From contig NOKP01000016.1 in the NCBI GenBank assembly GCA_002682825.1, positions 25,678 to 89,677 on the forward strand: a stretch of DNA of 64,000 bases, given 5' to 3'. The notes beneath the pieces were generated by a model. That model ran no database searches, had not been told where the DNA came from, and was given only the letters and a program-made list of their open reading frames with translations. The position numbers were made by a program, and so were the translations under genes. Below are positions 21,781 to 31,864 of the stretch, in pieces. Origin of the DNA: Neonectria sp. B-13. Its lineage: Eukaryota; Ascomycota; Sordariomycetes; Hypocreales; Nectriaceae. The stretch's first letter is position 1, and every line of letters starts with the position of its first letter.

Positions 21781-22651
21781 ATGAACAGAAAATCGCACCA
21801 AAACGCAGGCCCCAGCTCTGGCTTCTGGACTGACAACGTGAATCCTCCCTCTACCCTGCGAGACCGACTCCGCAATCAAGACGTCGCAGTCCCCACCTCG
21901 CCGAAGCCTCCGACATACCACCACGTCTACCAGCAATTCCGGGCCTGCTTTGGCGCAGACCTTGAACCAGCTCGACGCGATGACCCAGGGCCCGGTGTGG
22001 CCGAGAATCATGACGCTGATGCTGTGACGCAACTCAGAGGCGAGTTTGGCTGACACTTCCGAGGTATCCGTGCTGACTGACAAAACACAGAGTCGTTCGC
22101 GCTCGCGGGCATGAATCTTCACGCTTCAGCTACAGCACAACTTGTCGAAGCACATTCTAAGATCCAGTCCAGAATCTCTCGTTTCGTGTCCGAATCAGCG
22201 ACCACCCTCTCACAGAACCAAGCCCTCTACTCCAACATAGCCTACCCGCTCTCTGCAACGTTATGTCACTCCGAAAATTTCCCCCGCGCATCGATCCTCG
22301 ACCATCTGGCCGAATTGAAACGGGAGATCTTATCAGCAAAGGAAGATATGCAACGTCTTGAAGCAGAGTGGGATTCTTGTGCTCAGGCTGAGCAGGATGC
22401 CTGGAAACTGTTGACGGGGGAAACGAGTCAAGAAATTCCCAAAGCTGATGGTGACGACACAAAAATGACCAAAAGGTTCAAGGCAGATGCAGAGAAAATT
22501 GTGAAAGAGAAGTGTCAATTGCTAGGAGATGTTGAAAAGGCATGTTCGTTCTCCTCTCTAGTTCGCTAGCGGCTAACTATTCGCACAGGAGTTCAAGACT
22601 AAGATACAGGCGGAGACACTGAGGCTCATGCAAACGATGATTGACGAATAA
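21781..22651 (+). CDS. Unrecognised coiled-coil-like protein with two GC-AG introns
   Basis: Join of 21781-22039, 22091-22539 and 22589-22651 gives 256 aa. I do not recognise the family. The N-terminal third is polar ([36 protein letters not shown]). The rest is mostly helical with charged heptad-like stretches ([60 protein letters not shown]), which suggests a coiled coil. No signal peptide or membrane helix is seen. Both introns must use GC donors (AG/GCGAGT and AG/GCATGT) with good branch sites (CTGAC, CTAAC). GT alternatives run into stops or the wrong frame, although a GT donor for intron 2 would merely shorten the C-terminus by about 20 aa. The start at 21781 has a favourable CAACC context. 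In-frame ATGs lie further upstream. Confidence 0.65.
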
Positions 22652-22692
22652 ATCTTCCGTCGTCCGCCCAAGGCGGCACCAACATCGCAAAT

Positions 22693-22871
22693 ATGTCTCA
22701 CGAAAGCGTCTGGAACTCGCGTTCCCGAAGCTATGGCAAGGGCTCTCGCAGCTGCCGTGTCTGCAAGCACACGCCCGGTCTGATCCGAGCGTACGACCTC
22801 AACGTGTGCCGTCAGTGCTTCCGCGGGAAGGACTGATAATATTGGGTTGCCGGGGTTAAAATTCAGAGCTA
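22693..22871 (+). pseudogene. RPS29: Intronless, frameshifted copy of ribosomal protein S29 (uS14)
   Basis: ATG 22693 opens [20 protein letters not shown], then CRVC, AGLIR-like sequence and CRQCF, the four zinc-binding cysteines of the small-subunit protein uS14. The frame ends at a TGA (22834-22836) after 47 codons. The expected last nine or so residues appear in another frame immediately after (DNIGLPGLKFR, compare the usual DIGF-x-K-x-R tail). Several usually invariant positions differ. There is no intron in the coding part. It lies 41 bp after the upstream gene's stop codon with no obvious promoter of its own. It is most simply a processed (retroposed) pseudogene. A functional short paralogue is possible but less likely. 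Confidence 0.6.
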
Positions 22872-23090
22872 CGTTCGGAGTACAGTCTCGATTGATAGAC
22901 AATCAACTTCAATTCTCTATTTTCATAACTCATTACTTCTGCAGCTACTTGCCCTTCGCGGTCTCATCCGATCCAATTCGAAGACCGCCTGGACCCTTTT
23001 TTCGAGTCCAATGCCCCAAACGCCGTCCCATAAATCTTCCAAGTAAGTAACCTCTAAGTTACGATCATCTCTGTTTACAACGTTCCATTT

Positions 23091-24373
23091 TTACTCCTTC
23101 TCAGGGATAACGACACCCCACTTGTGCTGAGTGCGGCCATACATGATGTCGCCGAGCCAGCCCTTAATCGTGGACGTGACCTTGCCGGGTGTGGCCTCGG
23201 GGCCCATAGGAATGTTGATGTCCTGGCCACGATGGTGGATCTGCGAGACAGGGCAGATAAAGTACTGAAGTAAGTTAGCTTGGCGTGTTCACGATTTATT
23301 TTGGTGCTAGAACTTACAGCTGTGCCAGCGGCGAAGGACTCGAGGAGTCGACCCTCCGCATCGGCCTCAATGACCTCGTCGATGGTATACTTGCGCTCGG
23401 TAATCTCATACTCATCGCCCAGCCTCTCCCGGAACAGCTCGAGGCAGCTCCTTCGGGTAACACCGTCCAGGATCAGCTTGTCATCCAGAGGGGCAGTAAT
23501 GATCTCCTTCTTGCCATCCTTTCGCTTCCAGATGACGAAAAAGTTGCTGGCTCCGGCTTCGGTACACTCGCCCTGTTGGCCGTACAGCCAGAGGATCTGA
23601 TGGTATCCGCGACTCCGAGCATCGGCTGTGGCCAGCAACGAGGGGCCGTAGTTAGCGCCGACCTTTGCATATCCGAATCCACCAACCCAGGCGCGCACCA
23701 TGTCATCGGGGGAAGTGTGCAGGCGCATGCCGCCGGGGGGTGCGTCAAGCCGGGGCATGTAGGTGACAATGATGTACAAAAGAGCCTCCTTGGGCGCGCC
23801 AACGCCGAGCTGGGGTGCAGTGCCGATAACGGTCGGGCGGATGTACAGGAAGCTGCCAGCACGTTCCTTGGGGAGCCACTTGGTGCCGTCGACGGACAGC
23901 AGGGCAATTATGAGCTTCTCAACCTCGGAGGGTTCGAAGACAGGGAGGGAAATGCGGGCAGAGGACATTCGCAGGCGGGCCGCGTTGCGATCCGGGCGGA
24001 AAACACGCAGCTTTCCATCGTAGCCACGGAAGACCTTGAGGCCCTCGAAGCACTCGGTGGCATAGTGCAGGACCGAGGCGGTGGGCATGAGGCTCAGAGG
24101 ACCATAGGGCTTTAGCTCGGGGTTAGACCAGCCAGTGGAGGCCTTCCAGGAGGCGAGGACCATGTGGTCGGTGGCAATGGTCTCATCACCAGAATGGGCG
24201 GTTGCCTCATCGGGGACGGCGCGGGGGTTGGTGGTGTAGGTGTAGGTGAGCTTGGAGGCATCGAGAACTCCCTTGGCGGAGGTGCCGTTGGAGAAAATGG
24301 GCTCGGCTTCTTTCTTGCTAAGAGCGGCAGCGGTGAGGTCGACCTCCTGGGTCTGGATAGCGGAGGGGGCCAT
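23091..24373 (-). CDS. Branched-chain amino acid aminotransferase
   Basis: Minus-strand join of 23318-24373 and 23091-23264 (intron GTAAGT...TTCAG) gives 409 aa from ATG 24373. It interconverts Leu, Ile and Val with their 2-oxo acids using PLP and 2-oxoglutarate/glutamate. Fold-type IV features are present: HYATECFEGLKVFRGYDGKL, RLRMSSARISLP, SFLYIRPTVIGTAPQLGVGA, the PLP-lysine motif GYAKVGANYGPSL, GECTEAGASNFFVIW and LDGVTRRSCLELFRERLG. The C-terminus has FICPVSQI and GDIMYGRTQHKWGVVIPEKE. A longer in-frame start at 24496 would add a 41-residue extension not typical of a mitochondrial presequence. The MAPSAIQTQEV start suggests a cytosolic (Bat2-like) form, although compartment is uncertain. 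Confidence 0.93.
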
Positions 24374-26087
24374 GGCGATGACGAGGTGGTCTATTGGTGG
24401 TGAGAGGTGGTGTTGGTGGAGGAGGTTGTTGGATGACTCAATTGGGAGAGCAAGGTAAGTTTCTGGCGGATGTACAAGCAAACAAGTCAAGCACACACTA
24501 ACACGGCATACAGAGGGACCAGGATAGAGAAAGATTTAAGGAAGCCACCGGGTACCAGAGGTAACTTTATAGCGGGCAACCTTTGTGACTCGCCGGTTCT
24601 CCTTGGCACGGAACGCCGAGCGGGAAGGGGCAGGTGACGAGACAACAAGCGGTACAAAATGGATATCCCGCCTCTGCCCGCACCGCGCTCGGCGCCGGCG
24701 TTGATAACGAAAGGATCTAACTAGTACGAAACCCACCCAGCCCACCGCTGTGCCGCCACTATCAAAGGGGAGGGGGCCTTTGGGGACCACAATGCTGGCT
24801 CGCTGGGGCCCTTGAAGTCTCCGTTGCGGCTCCACTCTACGGCCAACGGTGACTCCGAGGCTTTACATCATTGACGGAGAGGCGATTTGCTTCCAGGAAA
24901 CTGAAGCTGAAATCTCTGCTTTTCCACCCGTCTCGCCTTGCTGTCCAATTTTGGAAGCTCAATTTGGTCTTTCCCCGCGCCTACATCATCTTACACTGCA
25001 CGGCCGGCAATTCTCATGACCGGCGACGGAGGCGGTTGTGGGTGTTGCCCCGGCCGGTGCGGAAGCAATGCCGACTGCAAGCCCCACTGGCAGGGCGTGC
25101 ACTTGAGCACGCGGTCATCGGTTCACGCGCCCTACAGAGTGCAGACAGACGGCTCAAAGGGAAAACACCAAACCGGATTTAAGCAAATACCGGTAGCAAC
25201 TAAAAGCAGGGTTACAAGACGGCGGCTTATCGACGGCGGAATCAAGAAAACAACCAAGGATGGGACCTGGTTTCGTTCAATCCCACCACAGAGACGCCAA
25301 TTGAACCAGGTTTGCTCGGCATATCATTTCTGATGAAAAATATTTCCAGTCGCCGTCCATCCCGGCCTTACATATGTCGCTCGAATCTCGGAGGCTTTTC
25401 TAGTTGAATTTGAGGGCGGAATTGGGCCTTTGTCCGTGAGTAGCCGCGATTTGCCATGTCCGCCCCAAACGCGCGGCGGCTTATGAAGTCATGCTTGTTC
25501 GTTCCGCCGCGGGTGAGCTACCCTAGACATCTTGGAGGGTCACACTGCATTGAGCCTGCAGCAAGTGTCGGCGATCTGATGCGTTGAAGTGAGATTGAAG
25601 GTCGGATTGTTGAGGGGATCTGCTTATGGTGGTCATACACGGGAGCATATTTATGATATGATTGTTGGGGTTGTCACTTGTAGTATTAACGCAAAGAGCG
25701 CACGGAGTGAGGATGACCGACCTGCCACTACCGACCTCGGGATTCAATTCCAAGACGAGTGACGTGAATGATTGGCTCTTATTAAGCATTTGTTGACTAC
25801 GAGTTTAAACGCCTTCAAACCCCACCTTGAAACTTGGCTTAGCTTCCGAGGGCATCGTGACACTCGGCTCCTCGCAACGTGACCCCGACAGCGTCATTGT
25901 CTAACCATGGTTTGCGTCATTCGTTGCTTTTACCTTTGTCTATCTGCACTTCTCCGTCTTTCGCCATGCCGAGGCCTGTTGAAGACCGCCTTCCCTGACA
26001 ACTCATCACAGCCTGCTATGTAGAATACGTAGGGATGATGCCGCTCGCCACATTACCACCACCACCACCGTCGCTGTCGGCGCCGGC
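24374..26087. other. Long intergenic stretch, no gene seen
   Basis: This 1.7-kb stretch between the BCAT start and the 3' end of the ECT1-like gene contains only short unrelated frames. The first 300-500 bp are probably the BCAT promoter. I see no tRNA, repeat or conserved motif in the rest. Confidence 0.5.
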
Positions 26088-27676
26088 TCATGATCTCTCC
26101 GCCTCCCGCTGGCGCTGTTCCTCCTCCATGATCTCGCGCTCGCGGGCGGCCTGCTCGACCTCAGCCTTCATGCCCTTGGCGCGCTGGCGGGCCTCGTACA
26201 TGTCGCGGCCCTTCATGATGCGCTGGACGATCTGGCCGGCGTTGACGTCGGCGAAGGTGTGCTCGCCGATCTCCCGGTAGATGCCCATGGCCTTGGGCGC
26301 CGTGTACGGGTCGTACGTCAGCGGCATGAAGGATGTCGGGCCGTGGTAGACGGCGTCCGGGGTGCCGCGCGGGAGTGAGGTGAGGTAGGTCTTGGTGGGG
26401 GTGAAGGGGGCGCCGAAGACGACGGCGTTGATGTACTGGAGGAGGGGTTAGTGGTGGGGGTTTTTGAAAATGAGGTGAGGGCGAGGGTGTCAAGGGAGCG
26501 GGTGTCAGAGGTGAGGGTGTGAGGAATGTCTTACCTTGCACTGGAGAACACAGAGTCCACGCTCAAAGATGTTCATGATGGGATAGTTGACGCCCTTCCA
26601 CTGGTTGATGACGTAGTCCTCGTGCACACCGACGACGACGTACGCCGGAGGATAGTCCTCACCCTTGCCCTTGCGCTCGTTGACAGCCTGCTCCGAGTAC
26701 CAGCCATCGGCGCGGGCAAGGTCCTCCTCCTCGAGAACGACGCGACGCAGAAACTCGATGTGGCCGCTGGAGAAGAGGTCGAAGCCGCCGTCGACATAGA
26801 CGACACGCTGGCCGAGCTTGGGTCCGGGCCCCTCGATGAGCTGGCGGAACGAGCCCTTCTCCTCCTCGGTGTCGGCGGCCTTGGCCGGGCCGGAGGCGGA
26901 CCAGAACCACACGTCGACGCCGGGGAGGCGGCCGGAGGCGTCGGTGGCGTAGAGTCTCATGCGTTCCAGCATGGCGGCGCCGAGGATACGGCGCTCGTCG
27001 TCGGTGCCGTCGCCCTCGATGCCGTTGAGCTTCTTCTCAAAGGAGCGGATGAAGTGGGTGCGGGTGCACAGCAACATGCGGCCGACGAGGTCGGTGGTGG
27101 AGATGCCGGGCGAGCGCTTGACGACCTTGAAGCGGCCGGCTTCCTTGACGAAGCGGTAGCAGTCGTTGCCGTCGCTGTCCGAGGTGATGTCGTCGCCATG
27201 GACGACGTACTTGCAGCCGTAGTGGGTGATGTAGGGCAGCGATGTGACGTAGGGCGCGTGGCCGACGGAGCGGGTGACCCATCTGCAGGCGTCTGTGGCG
27301 GCGAGGCTGAGGGGGGAGGTTAGTGAGATGTGCTTGGTGGTGTTTGTGCCACTATTCCTAGTCCTCACCGTTCTTCGAGGGTCATGACGGTAGGGCCCTT
27401 GTTGGCGAGGATGTCCTCGTCTGAGTGGACGCCGGCATATAGCTCAGTGCCCAGCTGGCGAGCCTGGACGATGGCGCCGGCATGGCCTGGAATGTGAGTC
27501 AGCCGCGATGCATCATCTCACGGGCAACAGCACGGAAGAAAGAAACACTCACCGTGGTGGAAAAAGTCGAAGCAGCCGTCGACCCAGATGCGGCCCTCGA
27601 GCAGCTCGGGCGCGGGGTCGCCCTCGAGGTTGAGGCCGTCGGTGGAGTTGGCGGGGTCAATGGCCTGTGACGACAT
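26088..27676 (-). CDS. Ethanolamine-phosphate cytidylyltransferase
   Basis: Minus-strand join of 27553-27676, 27369-27486, 26535-27306 and 26088-26435 gives 453 aa. The enzyme makes CDP-ethanolamine from CTP and phosphoethanolamine, the rate-setting step of the Kennedy pathway to phosphatidylethanolamine. It has the expected two tandem cytidylyltransferase domains. The N-terminal one has IWVDGCFDFFHHGHAGAIVQ (HHGH), GVHSDEDILANKGPTVMTLE-like sequence, YVVHGDDITSDSDGND and KRSPGISTTDLVGRMLL. The C-terminal one has VVYVDGGFDLFSSGHIEFLR, VVVGVHEDYVINQWKG, NYPIMNIFERGLCVLQCKYI and VFGAP. The first His of the second HxGH motif is Ser (SSGH). The tail ends in a charged helix (EVEQAAREREIMEEEQRQRE). 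Introns have clear GTGAGT, GTGAGG and GTAAGA donors. The C-terminal domain is essential in the human enzyme but is usually degenerate in its motifs. Confidence 0.92.
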
Positions 27677-28676
27677 TGTCGGATTCAGCTCAAGGCGAGG
27701 GTGCGTGAGACAAGGAGAAGAGCACGTGGCTTTTGGCTTGTGGCTTTTGGCAATGGGGATGAGGCTCATGGGAGAGCTTCTTCGCGATGCTAGCTAAGGT
27801 ACGGACGGGAGTAAGTAGTCTACAAGTTTAGCCTGTGGTTTTGTTTGATTAGGGGGCGCGTGTCGCTGTGCTCTGGGTGCCTTGGCTGGCCTAGCAATTT
27901 CGTTTTATGGACAGATGATGATCTGATTGGCGCGTTGTCTCGTGCGCTTCTGAGCTGGAGGTACTGTACATTCGTGCTTGCGCTGGCACGCTGCCGTGCT
28001 GCGCGAGATAGTCCCACCTTTCACCGACTTATCAGTTTCCATCTCTCACGGGTGAACCCTTCAGACTCAATTGAAGTATTTACACATGACGTGGCATTGA
28101 TTTCTTCATGGCTAACTTGGTTAATAAACAAATACATCACCAGACTTCCACGCCAACACAAGACATGGACTAATCATGCACCTACACCTCTACGACCCCT
28201 ACTGAATGCCCACGTTGCGCCGTCCTCCTTCCTCACTTCACCCCGATGAACCCTCAATTCACCCGCGCACCTTCTCTCCATCTCGGCCGACCTCTCTCTT
28301 TCGGTTGCTGTTCTAGCCCCCGACCCTCATCTCCGGCCTTGTCGAGAAGCTCTCACCGAGGGTCGCGCTGCTAAGATCCACACCCTGACCGTCACGTTGT
28401 CGATCGATTGGCCAAGGCGTGGTGTTATCAACGTCAACCCGGAGAGCGTTTGCTCTAAAACTGCAGCAACTCCGGCCGTCGCACGGGTTAAGCTCTTGAA
28501 TCGGACCCGTCGAGGTGGTCCTGATCCCAACCCGCCGGACGAACCCACTGGGTAGGGATTGAGAAGATCGTGGCAGCATACAAATACGTCCACGTCGTCG
28601 CCATGTCGGTTCTTCTGCTGACATTGACATCGCCCTCTCACCTCTCATCTCGTCGCCTTGAAAATATCACGTCAAG
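27677..28676. other. 1-kb divergent promoter region
   Basis: This lies between the divergently transcribed ECT1-like and histidine-phosphatase genes. Frames here (for example 27845-28249 plus) have no family resemblance. The last 300 bp are CT- and CA-rich, as in fungal 5' leaders. Confidence 0.5.
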
Positions 28677-29893
28677 ATGAAGCTGGCCGTATTTTCTTCC
28701 ATTCTGGCCCTGACGCCTGCCGTTCTCGCCGACTGGCATGTCGCCAAGGGCCGAGAGATCGAGTACTCATCGGTGGAGGGTTTCTTCTTGCAGGACAATT
28801 CGTCCACCGACGCCACGTCCTTTGACTACGTAAGCTGAGCTCTTCATCACCTCAATTCAATGTGGCGACTAATACTGACGACTCTTAGGCGAACTGGAAC
28901 TTTGGCCTCATTAACCGCACGTACACCACTGATCCCAAGCACAAGTCAAAGGGATACAAGAACGGCTACAAGACCCAGTGGGAGCGGTTCGAGAAATACG
29001 TCGACCACCTCAATCGAAAGGCCCCGAGTGACACCCAGTACAAGGTCCTCGTCATGGGCCGTCACGGCGAGGGCTGGCACAACGCTGCCGAGACCTACTA
29101 CGGCACTCCCGCCTGGAACGTGAGTCTGAGAATCTCTGCATTTCCGTGTATAAACTGACCGGGAGAAACGCAGTGTTACTGGTCGTTGCAAACCGGTAAC
29201 GGCACCGCCAACTGGGAAGACTCCCTGCTCACCGACGCCGGCCTGAAGGAAGCCCACAAGGCCAACGCCTACTTCCAGTCGCGCTTCGAAGACCACGGCA
29301 TGCCGTACTTCGAGTCGTACTACACCTCGCCCCTGGCTCGCTGCGTCATCACCGCCCGCGAGACCTTCGCCAACCTGCGCCTCCCGAGCTCGCACCGCTT
29401 CCGGCCCACCGTCAAGGAGTCCTTCCGCGAGAGCATCAGCATCCACACCTGCGACCACCGCTCCAGCAAGGCCTACATCGAGACCCTGAGCCCGCGCATC
29501 GCCTTCGAGCGCGGATTCGCCGCCGTCGACGAGCTGTGGACCGGCGACGAGGGTGAGACGGCCGAGCACCAGCTCGCCCGCAGCAAGGACGTGCTCGACG
29601 ACGTCTTCGTCCGCGACGACGCCACCTGGGTCAGCATCACGAGCCACTCGGGCGAAATCAGCAAGTTGCTGACGACGCTGAACCACCGGGCTTTTCGTCT
29701 GTCCACCGGCCAGATCATCCCTGTTCTTGTCAAGGCGAAGCTGGTGCGCCAGGAGCCGACGTCGACGTATGTGTCCTGGACGACCGAAGCGACGTGCCAT
29801 GCGCCTCCGATTACCAGTATTTCCGGCCAGGGATGTGTGTGCTCGTCTGGGACGACGACGTTGGCTTCGACTGCGGCCACGGCAACGGCGTGA
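28677..29893 (+). CDS. Secreted histidine phosphatase (phosphoglycerate-mutase superfamily)
   Basis: Join of 28677-28829, 28889-29119 and 29174-29893 gives 367 aa. A clear signal peptide (MKLAVFSSILALTPAVLA, cleavage about residue 18) directs it to the secretory pathway. The catalytic RHG motif is in LVMGRHGEGWHNAAETYYG. The second arginine region is SYYTSPLARCVITARETFAN, followed by ESISIHTCDHRSS. The general acid-base and second-histidine region is WVSITSHSGEISKLL. Family members remove phosphate from varied small molecules, so the substrate is unknown. The C-terminus is a Ser/Thr/Ala-rich tail with CVCSSGTTT but no hydrophobic GPI signal. Introns begin GTAAGC and GTGAGT. Confidence 0.88.
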
Positions 29894-30068
29894 GGGTGGT
29901 TTGTTAGTAAAACGAAGTTGCAGCTAGGTATATCTATCATGATATCTTTTTCGTTTACAATGAAGCGAGAGAGAAGTCTACATCGGATAAATTGTAAATC
30001 TGTCACCTCTGGAATTATGCTCTTAGTGTGCAATCTCAACCGTTTGGCTTCCATCAATTAAGAGCCAC

Positions 30069-30151
30069 GCCCGGTTAGCTCAATCGGTAGAGCGTGAGAC
30101 TCTTACGAGTACGCAATCTCAAGGTTGCGGGTTCGACCCCCGCATCGGGCT
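30069..30151 (+). tRNA. tRNA-Lys(CTT) with a 10-nt intron
   Basis: A seven-pair acceptor stem forms (GCCCGGT at 30069-30075 with ATCGGGC at 30144-30150, one G-T pair). The D-arm is TAGCTCAATCGGTAGAGC and the T-arm has GTTCGACCC within a GC-rich stem. The anticodon arm TGAGA/TCTCA encloses CTCTTA plus A, with anticodon CTT at 30102-30104. Ten extra bases (30106-30115) sit directly after position 37, the canonical place for a tRNA intron. A T-run at 30151-30154 is the Pol III terminator. Confidence 0.93.
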
Positions 30152-30590
30152 TTTCTTATAATTACGATGCGAGCGATCGCGCGGCTCTCTTTTTTGGTTC
30201 AGAGTCTTGCTGATGCACATATTTTTGGTTGTTGGGGTTCTACGAGGAACTTGCCCAGGATCTTCGCAAGTCCATCAAACTATGCGATGTGGGTAATCTG
30301 TCGGGGTGATTGTCCGGCAATACCAATATAAAAGTTGAAGGTCAACGTAAGGAACACTGCATACAGATGCTGTTGTTGCATGTAACTAACACTGTATCTC
30401 ACCCACAAATTCACCAACTGCTGTGTTGCCTCAAATCGTCATAGGAGAATATTGAACTGAACATTGAACAGCGAGATGGCTTGGTCCGAATGTTGACAGA
30501 GATTGTGTCCAAAAGTGAATTGCTAGGTACAGGTTTCTACATAGTCCCCTTACTCGACGCAACAAAACTTCGGTTTCGTCATACCTACTA
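30152..30590. other. Intergenic, no gene seen
   Basis: This lies between the tRNA and the 3' end of the NTF2-like gene. Only short unrelated frames are present and no repeat was noticed. Confidence 0.5.
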
Positions 30591-30974
30591 TTAAACAGGT
30601 TCCACGATGGGTGAAGACAGCTCCCAAACAGTCTCAAATCTGCCCTGATCGTCTCTCTCGGCCATGAACATCAGTTCCATCTTTTGCTCTGGGCTATCGC
30701 CAATGATTAATTCGCAGGTCAGTCGGACGGCGATTTTGTTTCCTTCCTGAACTAGAAAGTCCACGGGCGCCACCCACTTGCGGCATATGGTGCGAAAATT
30801 GGTGACTTTTTGGACGGCGCATTCGAAGTCGGTTCGGCCACCGCCAGCCTGGAGGCGCAGATAGTTGGGGCTCATGGTGCGTTCGCAGAATGCTCGGGCT
30901 TCGGCTGGGTCTCCGATAAAGGCTCCGTTGAGCCACTCTTCGAACTCCTCTGGCGTTATTTTAGGGGAGCCCAT
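30591..30974 (-). CDS. SnoaL/NTF2-like small protein
   Basis: Single exon, 127 aa, ATG 30974 to TAA 30591. It reads MGSPKITPEEFEEWLNGAFI, then FCERTMSPNYLRLQAGGGRT, FECAVQKVTNFRTICRKW, FLVQEGNKIAVRLTCELIIG, MELMFMAERDDQGRFETVWE and ends SSPIVEPV. An N-terminal helix pair followed by alternating beta strands, at this length, fits the NTF2/SnoaL cone fold, a common scaffold for small-molecule binding, isomerases and cyclases. No catalytic residues can be assigned. It is cytosolic (no signal peptide). An in-frame extension upstream to 31313 crosses promoter-like sequence and is not supported. Confidence 0.7.
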   Translation of the reverse strand: MGSPKITPEEFEEWLNGAFIGDPAEARAFCERTMSPNYLRLQAGGGRTDFECAVQKVTNFRTICRKWVAPVDFLVQEGNKIAVRLTCELIIGDSPEQKMELMFMAERDDQGRFETVWELSSPIVEPV

Positions 30975-31313
30975 GATAGCGGAAATGTAAACAGGAAGTT
31001 GATGGTAAGTGTATGTAGAGGTCAACGGTCCAATGACGGATACTATAAGACGCAGCCATGGTAAGTCCGAGACAGCCCATTTAAGAGCGAGAGGGCCTCT
31101 TCGCAGCGAGGCAGAGTACACGTAGCGTGTGGAGGCAGACGACAAATTTAGAATGAGTCTGCCTTGCAAAGAGCGGCCGTTGTCTAGTTTGCTTCCTGTT
31201 GAGTTCGGTGTAAGCTGTACGGGGCGGAGTAATGCAATGCCCATTCCTCCCTCAGCCTCCCATTGGGATATTAACGTACTATGTATGTAGATCGTAAGCG
31301 CTAGGAATCCCAA

Positions 31314-31406
31314 TTTACCGATTAGTTACATACTAATTCCTACCTCTTAATAATCCTATAAATACTATACTAGATTACCTATTCGTGTCTTTTGCGGGGG
31401 GGGGGG
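31314..31406. other. Intergenic with a G-run
   Basis: Short AT-rich spacer ending in an uninterrupted run of 11 G residues (31396-31406) at the edge of direct-repeat copy 1. Confidence 0.6.
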
Positions 31407-31752
31407 AAGACATCCAGCTCGTGAATGTGTGCAATTTTAAAGCGCAGAATCCATCAGTGTCGACGTTGCATTCTAAGCCAGTGGGCCACTCGTCGGTCGG
31501 AGGATGTGCTAGATGAGTCTTGAGATTGGAAACCTACGTGGAGCTAGTGTCTAACCTTTTCTTTCTAGCTATCATACCGTTTTTGCAATTGTATTGTTAA
31601 GACTGAGTAATCTCTTACTTTAAAGTCTCCTGTGTATCGATCGTCAAAACTAAGTATCTTTCACCATCTGATGGATGTCAGCCTAATAGCGCCCCATGCT
31701 CGCTGACAAGCCAAATCCGATCTAACATCTGCCCGGAGGTCCTGTCAAGCAG
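31407..31752 (+). repeat. Diverged direct repeat, copy 1 (3' side of the dienelactone hydrolase gene)
   Basis: Long blocks match 33067-33474 in the same orientation and order: AGCTCGTGAATGTG, CAGAATCCATCA, GATGAGTCTTGAG, TTTCTAGCTATC, ACCGTTTT, GTTAAGACT, GTCTCCTGTGTATCG, CTAAGTATCTTTCACCA and GTCCTGTCAAGCAG. Many differences are C/T or G/A transitions. There is no credible ORF within. It is probably a non-coding transposon fragment or a segmental duplication that has undergone RIP. Confidence 0.75.
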
Positions 31753-31864
31753 CCATGTGTCGGATTGCAGCGCCGACAATTGCACATCCGCAAACAGTCT
31801 ACCAGCTCCTTTGCTGCCTCAATTTGCTCGCCTAAGCCCTGAACATAACGACAAATAAAACTCG

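Noticed and set aside
23285..24115. 276-codon plus-strand frame opposite the aminotransferase
   Set aside because: It is an antisense shadow of the BCAT gene, whose catalytic motifs are all on the minus strand.
26526..27323. 265-codon plus-strand frame opposite the cytidylyltransferase
   Set aside because: It is an antisense shadow produced by GC-rich third positions of the real minus-strand gene.
28946..29800. 284-codon minus-strand frame opposite the histidine phosphatase
   Set aside because: It is a shadow of a GC-rich coding region. The plus-strand gene has a signal peptide, RHG motif and clean introns.
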